Made by a program: the position numbers and the translations under genes | Part shown: positions 10,991 through 21,507 of the stretch, piece by piece | How positions within the stretch are numbered: position 1 is the first letter of the stretch | Layout of the letters: the number at the start of each line of letters is the position of its first letter | Source: Tricholoma matsutake | Lineage: Eukaryota; Basidiomycota; Agaricomycetes; Agaricales; Tricholomataceae | Direction of reading: 5' to 3' | Length of the DNA: 64,000 nt | Assembly (NCBI GenBank): GCA_026075535.2 | Contig: AP026539.1 | Location: forward strand, 2,852,001-2,916,000 | The notes under the pieces: generated by a model | What the model was told of the DNA's origin: nothing | What the model saw: the letters and a program-made list of their open reading frames with translations, nothing else | The model's database searches: none

Positions 10991-11130
10991 CATAAATATA
11001 TTTTGTAGGCACTTTGACAACTTAAGACTCAAAATTTGACTATCCATTAGGGTATACTCTAAGTTGAGCATCTGGAATAACTGGATTCTGGTTGGAATGA
11101 CTGGAATAAGTGGGGGAGGGTAAATTACAG

Positions 11131-11276
11131 CCATTTATATATGCACCTTTGATGTCCATTTGTTGTAATTTTAGATCTTTCATCAGTACTAGAGCTAGGA
11201 TTGCACACAGTGTGTCCATTCTGACTACCGGTGAAAATGTTTCCATATAGTTGTAACTGGGGCATTGTGTGCATTC
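11131..11276 (-). pseudogene. copia-1 reverse transcriptase fragment
   Basis: Encodes a copia RT block: ETFSPVVRMDTLCAILAL, then LKLQQMDIKGAYINGCN. The QMDIKGAYLNG box is the first catalytic-Asp region of copia RT, with D in MDIKGAY. It is cut on the low-coordinate side by the terminus of F0 and on the other by G1. Confidence 0.85.
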
Positions 11277-11620
11277 TTTAGCCATAGCGTTTAAAGGTCC
11301 AGTCCATAGGACCAGAAAAAGACTGAAGACCAAACTGAACTGACACATGGTCCAGTCCATTTTTCAGTTGCAGTTGCTTACTTTTGAGCTCAGTCCAGTT
11401 GCTGGTTTCCTTCTTTTGAAAATAATTAAAAACTGTTACAAAACCAGTTGCAATCAGTTGCAACCAGTCTTTGAACAGTAGTATATACTCACATAAATGT
11501 AGCTACTTTACAAGAAAAATACAACTAATATATACTATTAATACTATTAATACTAAACACTATGTACAGGAATGGGCAATGGGATGAGCCTGGGGGGAAA
11601 AGCACTCATGAAATGAGTGC

Positions 11621-11627
11621 TTATATA
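11621..11627 (+). promoter_or_regulatory. TATA-like box of G1
   Basis: TTATATA lies in a block conserved between G1 (11570-11720), G3 (rev-comp 59210-59345) and G2 (rev-comp around 63140-63230). It is upstream of the two intron-like modules and in the same orientation. The conservation of the block suggests promoter function; the start site is not known. Confidence 0.4.
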
Positions 11628-11829
11628 CCCATGTGGCTGCACACAGACCATATGGTCATGCTTGCACCCCAAAAAAAAGAAAGTGGCACCACTTGCCAAA
11701 CAATTCCCATGACCACCAATAACCACCAATGCCTCTCTACCACCCATCTCCTTCACTCTCACTGCCAACAGCACCCTGTGACACCCCCTACCTCAGAAAC
11801 ACTGTGCCTCAATTGCATGACCCCAATGT

Positions 11830-11926
11830 GGGCCCAAATGATGAGCTAGTCATCATTTGGGTCCCAGGTATGTTTTCATTGTTGATTTATTCTTTTCTAC
11901 TAACTAATCATTTTCTTCTTTTTTAG
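11830..11926 (+). other. Hairpin-intron module 1 of G1
   Basis: The hairpin GGGCCCAAATGATGAGCTAG...TTTGGGTCCC spans 11830-11865. It is followed two bases later by donor GTATGT (11868), a 59-bp pyrimidine-rich segment with CTAACTAAT as branch-site candidate, and acceptor TTTTTTAG (11926). Confidence 0.7.
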
Positions 11927-12065
11927 TTTCTTGCATTTTGAAACAATGGCAGCCAATCACCCAAGCCATGCCCCATGCCCTCCTGACACTGCACTGACAC
12001 CAATGCCAGCCAATGCCAATGCCAGCCAATGTCAATGACAAGGATGATGATGATGTGGCACTGTA

Positions 12066-12164
12066 ACCCAAATGACAACTAGTGTCATTTGGGCCATAAG
12101 GTACATTTTTTATTACTGAATTCTTATGTCTACCAATGAACTAATTATTCTTTCTTCTTTTTAG
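12066..12164 (+). other. Hairpin-intron module 2 of G1
   Basis: The hairpin ACCCAAATGACAACTAGTGT...TTTGGGCC at 12066-12095 precedes donor GTACAT (12101) and acceptor TTTTTAG (12164). The 64-bp intron-like stretch contains GAACTAATT. Confidence 0.65.
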
Positions 12165-12289
12165 GTTCTTGCCTGTTTATAACAATGCCTACCCATGCCC
12201 TATGCTGCCACTATGAGCCTCTGCTCAATGGGCCCTATTTCTGGACAATGATGGTGCCTGGATGCCATGTCACACAGTGCCACCACCCT

Positions 12290-12665
12290 GCCTGTGAGCC
12301 ACTGCTTGTAGGGGGAGATGGAGGTGCTGACAATGATGATGGAAGCCATGAATGGGGGACGCTGAGCCAACGAATGGCAGGGACCACAAATGGAGTTGAC
12401 AACAAACAGCATGGACAATGAATGACATGGGGGCTGCTGAATGACAACATGAATCTGGGGGACCACAAATGACAATAAAAACATGGGGGGATGACAAACA
12501 ACCATGCAAACAGGGGGAGACAACAAACAACATACCCCACCCCACTCTTGCTACAAATGCAAGGTGCATTGTTTTTCTTTTTCTTTTTTTTTGGTCTTTT
12601 TTTTTCTCTCTTTTTTTCCTCTATTAACAACCTATCACTGCTGTGAGCACCTGCTTGCAGGGTGC
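12290..12665. repeat. GAGCA hairpins flanking low-complexity sequence in G1
   Basis: Hairpins lie at about 12294-12320 (GTGAGCCACTGCTTGTAGGG) and 12641-12663 (GTGAGCACCTGCTTGCAGGG). Between them the sequence is a compositionally biased GACAA/ACATGG run with antisense ORFs that I do not consider genes. Confidence 0.6.
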
Positions 12666-12894
12666 TATGTAATTAGTGTGTTATCAAATATATAGTAAAG
12701 TTTAGTTAGAGACAAGATTTGCTAGTAAAAACTGGTGTCAACTGGTTTTCTGAGGGCAACTGGATGAATGAGGACCAGTCCTTATCAGTCCAGTTGTGGT
12801 CCTCCTACTTTAGGTGTCAGTTTTGACTGGTTGCAGTCCCAGTTGCCCCTCTTTGGGGTTGAAAAACCAGACTGAACCAGACCTTAAAACACCA

Positions 12895-13050
12895 TTTAGC
12901 CATGAGTCTTGCTCAATACCTGATTACTCGTCCTTCCTTGTCACACTTCTTGATAAAGACTTATTTGTTTGCAATTGGGATTGCATCAGGTGGTTTCTTA
13001 ACAAGTTCCCCAAGTCCCCTTCCCCTTTAATAAGTTTAGCTCATTTTGTA
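12895..13050 (-). pseudogene. copia-1 reverse transcriptase fragment (start of RT)
   Basis: Minus-strand translation gives KKPPDAIPIANK, a stop where the family has Trp, then VFIKKCDKEGRVIRY, the N-terminal copia RT block normally reading KWVFxxKxxxxGxxxRYKARLVAKG. A second stop falls in YKARL. It is bounded by G1 and F2, and both TSD copies lie in this coding sequence. Confidence 0.8.
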
Positions 13051-13274
13051 CAGTAATTTACACTCCCCCATGTGTCCTTACAGACTCTGTTGTGGAATGG
13101 GCAGATTCCACATGGAATCCACATGGAGTCTGAGTCAGTCCATGCAGAATGAGTGGATTCTGCATGGATTCCAAGCCAGTCCACACAGAATAAGGGGAGT
13201 CTGCACAAATTCCAAGTAGTGAATGACTTATCAATTTTTGGAAGCAAAGTATGATCAAATTTAAATGTCAAAGA

Positions 13275-13343
13275 AAGGGTTTGAACCTAAGACCTCAGGA
13301 TGATAGTCACATGACCAATTGGCAATCTACCACTCTGCCAACC
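13275..13343 (-). repeat. tRNA-like sequence near left end of F2
   Basis: On the minus strand it has A-box TGGCAGAGTGGTAGATTGCC and B-box GGTTCAAACC, 69 bp apart end to end, with a CATCCTGAGGTC middle. It points left towards the terminus, about 225 bp away. It matches tRNA architecture but is not identical to the tRNA-like sequences at other ends. Confidence 0.7.
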
Positions 13344-13434
13344 TGGCAGTACTACTTGTGTTATTAATGGTACTTATTACTCATTTCAATGAATATTTTC
13401 TTAAACCTGCCCAGCAAGGGAGCTATGTATTACA

Positions 13435-13545
13435 AAAGAGGAAAAATGCCCCCTATTGTAGAGGGGGGCAGTATGCTAAGCAGCAAAAACCTGCTGTCTC
13501 ACTGGAGAGTGAGATGGCAGGTGTGTAGGTGTGTGAGGGCCATCC
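13435..13545. repeat. C/G hairpin plus CTGGAGAGTGAGATGGCA block
   Basis: A TGCCCCCTATTGTAGAGGGG hairpin followed by CTGGAGAGTGAGATGGC. The same pair occurs inverted at the right end of F3 (33970-34020). It therefore belongs to a module shared by F2 and F3 that begins with GGCAGTAMTAMTTGT at 13344 and, inverted, at about 34130. Confidence 0.6.
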
Positions 13546-13589
13546 ACTGTCAGCATGGAGGCAGTGATATGGTCATTAGCACCATCTCC

Positions 13590-14192
13590 TCATCCTTCTC
13601 CCTCATGCTGGCTGCACCCTAGAAACTGTTGCTTGTAGGTGTGGAGGTGGGTGCTGTGGTGCTCATTGTCATATGGCCCTGGTGCACCCACCATCCACCC
13701 AATGAGCAGGTGCTCATCAGTGTGGGCTCTCACCACCCATCTACCCTGTGAGCAGAGGTTCGCAGCAGCAGTGGTGGCATCTCCCTCCCTTGTCACTGTT
13801 CCACCCATGATCCACCCCATGAGCAACTGCTCATGAGGCTGGAGGTGGGTGGTGTAGCATGTTATGGGTGGCATGTTGCTGTCTGTTGAAGGGGCAGGGG
13901 GGGGGGTCAGTTGTGACATGGTGCATATCCCCTCCAGGGTCTCCCAGCATTCCTCTGCACCCTCCCAGCCTGTATTGACAGCCTCACATCCCATTTTAAT
14001 GGGGAGGGAGTTTGAGTGGCCATGGGCATGCGTTGTGTGTTTTTGTTGTTGTTGGTGGAGGTGGTGGCAGCTCATCTGTGGCCTGGTGCTTACTCTCATC
14101 ATCATTGAATGTAGCACCCATGGTTCACCTTGCAAGCAGTTTCCCACAGCAGTGGGAGTGGATGCTGTGGGGATGGGCATGTGGTGTGCCAT
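13590..14192 (-). CDS. 200-codon ORF of unknown function in F2
   Basis: An uninterrupted minus-strand ORF, notable because nearly all other frames here are broken. It overlaps the inverted copy of the conserved composite exon (about 14020-13900) in the frame MGCEAVNTGWEGAEECWETL. It then runs through GAGCA hairpins, which translate as PHEQLLMGW-like repeats (HEQLLMGWIMGG, DEHLLIGWMVGA). The repeated peptide reflects the hairpin repeat, so the ORF may be fortuitous. No domain recognised. Confidence 0.3.
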   Translation of the reverse strand: MAHHMPIPTASTPTAVGNCLQGEPWVLHSMMMRVSTRPQMSCHHLHQQQQKHTTHAHGHSNSLPIKMGCEAVNTGWEGAEECWETLEGICTMSQLTPPPAPSTDSNMPPITCYTTHLQPHEQLLMGWIMGGTVTREGDATTAAANLCSQGRWVVRAHTDEHLLIGWMVGAPGPYDNEHHSTHLHTYKQQFLGCSQHEGEG

Positions 14193-14218
14193 TTCAGCTC
14201 TTTGACACTATAGTTGAC

Positions 14219-14317
14219 CTAAAAAATGAAAGAAAACAGTTAGTTTATTCATAAAACAAAGAAAGAAAAGTAACACAACTTACCTGTGGCCCAAATGATA
14301 ATAAACATCATTTGGGC
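14219..14317 (-). other. Hairpin-intron module in F2 (first)
   Basis: Hairpin GGCCCAAATGATAATAAACATCATTTGGGC spans 14288-14317 (arms GCCCAAATGATG and CATCATTTGGGC). The minus-strand donor is CAG|GTAAGT at 14283 and the acceptor TTTTTTAG ends at 14219, giving 65 bp with AACTAA. Confidence 0.65.
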
Positions 14318-14398
14318 TGTGTTATTCATGAGGTGGCTTGTTTGCAGGTTGGGTGGTGTGTCATCTCATCTCATCTCATTGTAGCAAAATAGTTAAAC

Positions 14399-14479
14399 CT
14401 AAAAAAACAAGATGAAAATATTAGTTAGTTACAAAAAACATTACCTAGGGCCCAAACAATGTCCATCATTGTTTGTGCC
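14399..14479 (-). other. Hairpin-intron module in F2 (second)
   Basis: Hairpin GGGCCCAAACAATG...CATTGTTTGTGCC spans 14448-14479. The donor GTAATG is at 14444, the acceptor TTTTTTAG ends at 14399, and the CTAACTAAT branch candidate is intact. The intron-like stretch is only 46 bp. Confidence 0.6.
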
Positions 14480-14573
14480 TGATGTGGTTTGTTTTCAGCC
14501 ATTTGTGGCATTGAATGGGCATTGGAGTGGGGTTGGTGGGTGTTGACAGAGTGGTGGTGGTGGTGGTAGGCAG

Positions 14574-14925
14574 TATAGAAAATCAATTCTAGCATTATCA
14601 GAGTTTAACTCAGTCTGTGTATAAGTGACTCTGTAATACAAGTACTGTACCTAGCATTATCAGAGTTTAACTATAGGTACAGTAAGTAATGATCCATAAT
14701 CAAGTAATAACAAATGTGCTCACCTCAGTCTGTGTATAAGTGACTGAGGTGAACGGTTGACTGTCTACTCTATATATATGTGAGGCCAGCTACACAAAGA
14801 ATGTAAGGAATAAACAGCACAAAGGGACTTACAAAATGACGCATCAAAGAGATAAGCTATAGATAGTACACACATCAGATGCATGATCATGTATGCTCAT
14901 GATGTGATAATGAGCATTCTCAACA
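14574..14925 (-). repeat. 3' LTR of copia-2
   Basis: On the minus strand it starts TGTTGAGAATGCTCATTATC and ends GATTTTCTATA. It contains CTATATATATGTGAGG and the partial inverted words CAGTCTGTGTATAAGTGACT and AGAGTTTAACT. It pairs with 30663-31004. Confidence 0.9.
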
Positions 14926-14929
14926 CTCC

Positions 14930-15345
14930 TCCTCACCATGAGCACTCCTCCTCACATGGAATTGCATTAGCAGAGACCCAAGAAGTTCCTCAGGTAGGTG
15001 AATTGTTTAACATCAAGAGCATTTGTGAACATGTCAGCAACATTTTGACAGGTATGCACATAAGAGAGACATAAGTCATCAGATTGGACATGTTCATGGA
15101 GGAAATGGTATTTGATATCAATATGTTTGACACAGGAGTAGAGAAGGGGGTCTTCAGACAGGGTCTTTGTTGCTGAATTGTCACAGTAAATAGTTGTTGG
15201 GATTGTCTGTGGATAACCAATGGAGTGTAGAAGAGTACACAGCCAAGTACACTCCTTAGCTGCTTCAATGGCAGCTATGTATTCAGCTTCACGAGATGAG
15301 ATGGCGATGACTTTCTGTTTATGGGATGTTGATGATGCTCAACCC
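14930..15345 (-). pseudogene. copia-2 RNase H, C-terminal part
   Basis: Minus-strand frames give STSHKQKVIAISSREAEYIA, then ECTWLCTLLHSIGY, YCDNSATKTL and KHIDIKYHFLHEHV. These are the copia RNase H blocks with catalytic E (SREAEY) and D (YCDN). It is cut upstream by the 15346-17240 insertion, and the other half ends at 17241 with GSGAVSW. Confidence 0.85.
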
Positions 15346-17240
15346 AGGAAAACCACCAAAACTGCCAATGAGGCAATCAATGATATTTGCGATGAGTCAG
15401 AGGAAGGTTGCAAGATGTTCCAAATGCTTGTGGTCAAACCTATGGGAAGATTACTAGTTAATACTAGTCGTAAAGGTAATGCTATCAGAGATAAAGGTAT
15501 TTGACATGGTCCGATGGGGTATTGATCGATATCAAGGACAATCGATGAGATCAACGGCAAACGAGTTCTATTGTTGATGGTCAATATGTGAGTTCTGAGG
15601 ACCTTTAGATAGGTTGATAGTGTACAAAGGGTATGGCAAATGTCTATGAAGTGTTGGAAGGGTTGCTAGTGCTAATGACGAGAGGATCAAGGGAAGATCG
15701 AGGATGCAATGATCGCAGAGGTTTCTCATCGATTGAGAAAACTTGTAGAGACTTTCGATCACTTTAGATAGTTGATCGGATGCTTAGAACTGTATACAAG
15801 ACAATAGGTGAAGATGATTTCTTGTATTTCCCAGTAGATACTACAGAGTTTTATATGTTTTGAAGAAACTTCCTAAAATGGAATGAGAAACATGTGTAGA
15901 ACATGAGGCAAAAGATATGAGTTAAGGCACAAGGCCATAAAGGAGACTGGAATCCAAACAAGAAAGATATATATCATATGATGAAAGAGTAATAAAGGGA
16001 AAGAACTAAAAAGAGACTGTCCTTTGTGTATAAACTGCGCTAAGTCTTGCAATAATCTGTCCAGCGGGTTCTGTATGCAATAGCAAGAGGTGGCAGATCG
16101 TGGAATTACGGCTGTTTGATCTGGTCAGGGCTGATGGGATCAACTGTCGGCAGTTCAACGGCAAGACAGATTTGTCATCAAGCATCATCAAAGCGGCTTT
16201 CCAGCCATCTCTTATCATCAATGGTTATTGCTATGTCATTGAGCTGATATATTACTGTAAGGAATGTGAATCACAAGTCAATCACAGTTTAATGGAATCA
16301 CGGAGCATGAAAAGAAAGAAGAGGTAGTGGAATCAAGGGATCAGGCCCAGCCAGAAGAGTGCGTGTTCTGTGGGGAGAATCATTATGATGATCCTGGAAA
16401 GATGGTAGATGATTCATACAACAAGCTTCATATGAATCATATGCAGTAACTAATGTAGCTTGCTTGTCGTCTGGAATTCCCAAAGCCTCCTCTTCATTAT
16501 TACCAATGGTAATTTTTGTGACAAAGTCTGCATCATCACGAAGGTACTCTTGCCATCCATGATGGCACTCCGTAAGATGCTGAAGGAAATTACACTTCCA
16601 GTGCACCTCACTACAAAATTTGCAGTTGATCGGCACCTCGAGTGTCAAGGAGGTGCAATAACAGATAGTTAACGTTCACTTGGTATCAATCCTATCAAAC
16701 TCTGCTGCTTTTCTGCCGAGAGCCAAACAGAGCATGCAACTGCCTAATATGGGGGGTACCCCCTACCCCCTACCCTTATGTAAGACATGGCCAGGATTGG
16801 CGAATCTGTCACCTCTTGCGCAATAGGGACTTGAAACAAGGCTGACCTATGATCAGCAGGTTTGGGCACGAGTTGGAATATGTCCTAGTGCATGGTCTTC
16901 CACCATTTAGATAATGAAGGTGGTGCCCGATGTCGCTCATAGTCTCTCAATATTGATCAATGATGCTCGACAATGGTCGACGATGGTTGACGATATTCGA
17001 TCATGGTCGTGGCTGTTCGAAGTTGATCGGGGATGTTCGATGGTTGTGTAGAGGGATCTTAGGGGCTTTCATGGTAGTCCTAAGGTTGTGCAATGTGGGC
17101 TCTTGATATGATCAATGTTGCTGGTGATGTTTTGACATGGTCAATATGATATTGCAATCAATAGACTGGGTTGTGCTGCATCTGGGACATCGTAGGAGTT
17201 AGCCGATGTGATTAGAATGATGTTAAAGTGGTGAATCAGT
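15346..17240. other. Unclassified 1.9-kb insertion in copia-2 RNase H
   Basis: It separates the GAVSW and STSHKQK blocks of copia RNase H. It is less CpG-depleted than the surroundings, with many GATCGAT/TCGATG words and a run of TTCGA/TCGAC repeats at 16950-17050. A 116-codon minus ORF (16648-16298) has Cys/His spacing (CKFCSEVHWKCNFLQHLTEC) that could be a zinc finger; I do not recognise the family. Its left edge (AGAGGAAGGTTGCAAG) and its ATGAGGCAAAAGATATGAG region resemble the 17776-18720 insertion. No clear TSD or terminal repeat found. Confidence 0.5.
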
Positions 17241-17775
17241 CCTTGAGCTGAGGAGACAACCTATCAACGTCCAAGAGACAGCACCAGACCCAAGAGAACA
17301 AATATAGCCTCCAATGCTGCGATGCATATCAAGGCAATTAGCCCAGTCAGAGTTGCTAAAAGCATGAAGATTTATGGGGAGATCACCACCAAGATAGAGT
17401 TTCAGATCCCTCATCCCCTTGATGTATCTCACCAGCCTGATGGTGGCAGCCCAATGTCCAAAAGAGTAACAGTTGAGATACTGTGAGGGTTGTTGTACTG
17501 CATGTGAAATGTCAGGATGAGTAGAAATTGTCAAGTATAGGAGACATCCTACAAGTGATCAGTATGGGAGTTTAGAGAGCTGTAACAATCTTCTGAGGAA
17601 ATGAGCTGAGGGTTAGGCCATCATAGTTTGGAACCAGGTTCCAGAGCCGCAGAGACTGGGTATGCTTCCTTCTGACCAAATTGTTCAACTATCTTGTCGA
17701 TAAGTGCTGTCTGTGAAAGTGCAATGGTACATGGGGCCCAGTGATGATACTTGACCAGGAAACCCAAACAAAACC
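17223..17775 (-). pseudogene. copia-2 RT C-terminus and RNase H start
   Basis: Translation gives WAPCTIALSQTALIDKIVEQ, then TISTHPDISHAVQQPSQYL, RLVRYIKGMRDLKLYLGG, AFSNSDWANCLDMHRSIGGY and AVSWT. These match the copia thumb/connection region and the first RNase H Asp (SDWA). Minor stops. The two copia parts join through the downstream 18721 block once the 17776-18720 insertion is removed. Confidence 0.85.
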
Positions 17776-18720
17776 CACAATAAGGGCTTGAATGGTATAA
17801 CACTAGTTAGAGGAAGGTTGCAAGGTGGTACTAAATATCACCACTGCTACTCAAGGCTAGGAAAATGACTCTAGAGGGTGTCCAATGAAGTTCAAAGAGG
17901 TTCGAGAGTATTCGAAGTGCTGTGAAGGTGTTTGAGAGAAGTTCAAAGAAGTTTGAGAGACTTATAGAGGGTGAGGACAATTTCGATGAAGGCTGAGGAT
18001 AGACTATAAGAATGCAGGAAGGTGTCGAGAGGGGATAGGTGATATGCAATAGTTTTGAGAAGCTAGTATGAGAAGTTTGAGGAAGTTCAGCATAAAACAC
18101 TGAACTTTGAGACTAAGACAAGATGCTTTGACTCAAGAGAATGGCTCTCAAATCAGATGATTGGTGTGAGAGGATGATCTATTCTGTCTTTCTAAGTAGC
18201 TAATACAAGGCTATATATGTTTGGGAGAGGTGGTACTTAAAAGGAAATAGAACATGAGGAATACATGAGGCAAGATATAAAACAATAAAGAACTTCACAA
18301 TTCATAAGATAAATGAAAGATGATAAGAAGGGAAACATATAGAGTCATGATTTATTGCGGGTACCTGTCCTATTGATCCAATATATCATCAAGATGTAAA
18401 TGCACCACTATCACACCCTAAAATCCCATCGTTGCATCTCCTCATGTCCGGTGGTGCTTGATATGAGATGCACTAACTCATACAAGGTGTGCTGCATGTC
18501 TATGAAGGGCGGTGTGATAAGCATATGGTGGCTGAAGGCCTTTGAGGTGCTGCAAAGTTGTTTGAAGTTGTTTGAAGTTGTTTGAAGTTGTTTGAAATAT
18601 TCTTGGAGCAGTTTCGTGGGGTTCATAGGGGTTCATAGTGTGAGTGGTCATGTGTTGATGCATTTGGAGGCATTCCCAGAGCTTGGAGCTCATGGTGGAC
18701 CTATCACTGGTCCCAAGATA
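17776..18720. other. Unclassified 0.95-kb insertion in copia-2 RT
   Basis: Splits copia RT between IVGIAIS and YHHWAPCTIALS. It contains TTCGAGAG/TTTGAGAG and GTTTGAAGTT repeats and an ATGAGGCAAGATATAAAACA region resembling the 15346-17240 insertion, so the two may be LTRs or deleted copies of one family. No ORF of note. Confidence 0.5.
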
Positions 18721-19500
18721 TGGCAATCCCTACAATAAAATTTGCTGTTCCAAGCTCAGAAATAGTCCAGACCTTATGCATCTGGTCTTTAAACTGCTCA
18801 TTCTCCTCCTTTGAATCAGCAATTGACAGGTAATCATCAACATGAACCACTGCAATAACAATGCCAGAGTCTGATCTGCAATACTATATGCAAGACTCAC
18901 AAGATAGGTGAGTAAATCCCCATTTAATCATCTGTGCATTAAGCATCTGATTCCATATTTGCCTGCTCTGTTTCATACCATACAACCCACATTGGAGTTC
19001 CCATACCCAGTCCTCCTTCCCAGGTTCTTCGAAGTCAGAAGGTTGTTGCATGTATTGTACTTCATCATCCGGTAGAAACCCATATAGGAAAGCTGTCTTT
19101 ATGTCAATCTGTTGCACATCCCAACCCAAAGAGGCAGCAATATGCAAGAGGATCTGCCAAGATTCCATGCGTGAAGTGGGTGAGGTGGTTTTAGTATAGT
19201 CTCTACCATAGATTTGTTCATTGCCTTTGAATATGACACATACTTTCCAGCAGATGGGCTTTCCAGTTTCATTTCACTTAATATGGAAGATTGGTTTCCC
19301 TTTTCAGATGCACTTCCCCTGGGGTACCTCAGCTTGTAGAACTAGCTTGTAAACTCCCCATGTCTTTCAGGGGTTTCAACTCATCCAGATAGCCTTCCCT
19401 CCATCTTTCAGCATCAACAGTGTTCTTAGCCTCCTCCCATGTCCTCAGTTCATCTTCAAATTGAGGAGATTCTGGATTGAAATCTGCCATCTCTGAGATC
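18721..19500 (-). pseudogene. copia-2 reverse transcriptase
   Basis: Minus-strand RT. A palm block MESWQILLHIAASLGWDVQQ, IDIKTAFLYGFLPDDEVQYM lies at 19168-19050. GLYGMKQSRQIWNQ follows, and VVHVDDYLSIADSKEENERF near 18860-18800 holds the catalytic VDD pair. Upstream to 19500 the RT entry is broken, but GTPGEVHLKRE and an EELKPLKDMG-like segment can be read. The palm block is nearly intact, so this copy decayed less than copia-1. Confidence 0.85.
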
Positions 19501-21502
19501 AGGGCTCAAAGTTGATGTGCCTGATCACCTAGATCAAGGTTATCCAATGATTGACTTAGGTCTTCGATGACACCATCCCGATCATGATTGATGATCAGCG
19601 GGTTACTTTCATCAGTGGGGAGGGGGTGTTGGATCAGGGCTAAGTGATCGAGCAGCTACCACAGCAGCACAACAAGCATGCCATGCTTCTTTGATGTGTA
19701 TGGCACTTTCTTGGGATTCCTGAATGGCCATAGCTGTCCTAGTGGTGGCTGTCTGCTGTCAGCATGCCTCTCAGTATGGACAGGTATTCAAGAAGAATGG
19801 TGCAGGGGTACAGGGGGTGCTAGGGTGTCAGTGCTTGCTCACATCTATTGTCAGCCTCAATGGTGGGGTTGTGGGCAGGGAAGGGATCATCCTCCTCATC
19901 ATTCACCGGTAGGTAGGTATGAGTAGATTTACTGTCCTGAATTTCTATGCATGTTGACTCGGCAGGAGGGATGTGCAGTGAATGGCCATCATGACTCTTG
20001 AGGAATTTAACATGATATGAACTGTGGACCTTCCTAGGAGCCTTGTTGTAGCAATGGTATGATTTAGATTTGGAGTTATAACCAATCAATACACATTCAA
20101 TTGACCACTCAAAGATTTTGGGATTGTTCTTCTTAGGAATGAGGACAAAAGTCAACAGCCGATCTCCTGCAAGTATGAATAATCAGGTTTGTGCTCATAC
20201 CATAATTCCCAAGGTGTAATGCCCTGTAGCAATTGTGTTGTGGTTTTTGCATGCAAATGAGATGCTGTCAAGTAAAATTTGTCCCAAAGAAATGGCGGCA
20301 ATCCTGAGTAGATCCTCATAGTCCAAGCCTTTGCTATGAGAGTGCGGTGCATCCATTCCACATGACCAATGTGAGCAGAAGTATGTGGGGCAGTAAATCA
20401 TTGGTCTGTACCTCACATTTTCAACCAAGTCTGCATTTCGTGAGACTTCAGTTTGCCATTATCAGTGATGTAGGTCCCGATTTTTAGTCCAGTCTCATTT
20501 TCCCAAGCAAGTTCCCAAGCTTTCAGTTCTGGAAAAGAGTCATCCTTATTTTGCAAAGGTATCGACCAAGGAAAAGATGTGTAATCATCAACTATATCCA
20601 CATCATACAAATTCCCATCCTGAGATTTGACTGTGTGGGGGCCCAATAAGTCCACCCACACTTTTTCCAGCTTTCTCATCACCCTATGCCCTCTCCCCTC
20701 TTCACGCATCTTAGGAATGGGAGTTCTGGTCTGTTTACCAAGAACTCAAGATTTGCATTTAGGAGGTTTAGGGATAGAGCTAATAGGCACACCTGTGAGT
20801 GCACCCTTTTTGGCCATATCCCAGAGAGACTGATAATTTGCATGACCAAGACAATGGTGCCAGGTTTCTAGGTTTCTAGGTTTGTGTATGGTAAATGCAT
20901 GATCAGCGGCAGCAGAATATAGGTCAAGAGTGTAGAGTTTTTTGGAGAGTTGAGATCCCCAAGCAATGAGTGCTCCAGTGGATTTGTCAGTGATCCAACA
21001 TAGGGAGTTGTCAAAATGGGCTGTAGCATTAGAGTCATCAGCCAGTGTTCCCACTGAAAGAAGCTGAACTGCCACATTAGGAATATAGAGGGTGTTACAT
21101 AATGTGATTGATGCACCTTGAGCAACCCATAATTTGATGTTGCCAGCTCCATCTGCAACAATTGATGTGCCACCAATGCCTTTGATGGAACATGGCTGAA
21201 CCAGATGAAGAGTGAGAAAGTCTGATATGTCAGGGGAAATATGGACAGATGCCCCAGTATCAATGATAAATGGATGATTGTTGATGGATAGTTGAGAACA
21301 GCTTGGCTGATTGAGAGGTTCGACAGAAAGCACATCATTGATGGGTGAAATAGAATTATGAGCCCAATCAATACTAGTCATTTCCTCATCCTCAGTGACA
21401 ATCCAACCCTCATATTCTGATCCATCATCAGCAGTAGGAAGCTGATCACTAGTCAGTCCAACGAAACCTGCCACATGGGCCACTGGTGGGTCAGGTGGGG
21501 GG
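19501..21502 (-). pseudogene. copia-2 protease and integrase
   Basis: The ORF at 21483-20746 contains protease motif FIIDTGASVHIS and the GAG-pre-integrase block LETWHHCLGHANYQSLWDMA with HHC zinc ligands. Integrase core segments follow at 20709-20152, including KVWVDLLGPHTVKSQDGNLY, YTSFPWSIPLQ, YITDNGKLKS and MEWMHRTLIAKAW. The C-terminal part (20155-19820) has VLIGYNSKSKSYHCYNKAPR. Frameshifts separate the pieces. The gag frame joins this at 21502 across Ty3-2 (SASMA | PPPDPPVAHVAGF). Confidence 0.9.
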
Positions 21503-21507
21503 GCCGT

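Larger units (their letters stand above)
1..11130. mobile_element. Composite DNA-transposon-like element F0 (right part; left end outside window)
   Basis: This is the host of everything from 1 to about 11130. Two facts join the halves across the Ty3-A insertion. The sequence before 1609 and after 10865 together match an uninterrupted copy at 57340-58060, namely C/G-tract hairpins, an AT-rich linker, then a tRNA-like sequence. The right terminus, about 11110-11130, carries the inverted F/H-type end (GGGGGAGGGTAAATTACAG) and abuts copia-1 reverse transcriptase. The left terminus and its TSD partner are not in the window, so the full length is unknown. Cargo seen is a FEN1-like fragment, a 210-bp duplication and hairpin clusters. 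Between 446 and 870 I see nothing but AT-rich sequence. Classification as a DNA transposon is inferred from the related elements F1 and F2. Confidence 0.55.
11285..12894. mobile_element. G-family hAT-like element G1 (1.6 kb)
   Basis: Ends TAGCGTTTAAAGGTCCAGTC and, inverted, TGGTGTTTTAAGGTCTGGTT, flanked by the exact 8-bp TSD TTTAGCCA (11277-11284 and 12895-12902). The insertion splits copia-1 RT, whose frame resumes on both sides. Subterminal sequence is rich in CCAGTTGCAACTGG-type inverted words over about 200 bp at each end. Inside, in order, are a TATA-like box, two hairpin-intron modules and GAGCA hairpins, with no transposase. The TSD length and (T/C)AGTG-type ends suggest a non-autonomous hAT relative. 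Confidence 0.85.

Noticed and set aside
11830..11865. GGGCCC hairpins as intrinsic transcription terminators
   Set aside because: They are followed by T-rich sequence, but this is eukaryotic DNA and the T-rich part starts with a conserved 5' splice signal and ends in an acceptor.
13275..13343. Functional tRNA gene
   Set aside because: A/B boxes are present but acceptor and anticodon stems do not pair well by eye. Similar degraded sequences sit near F/H ends, so tRNA-derived repeat is more likely.
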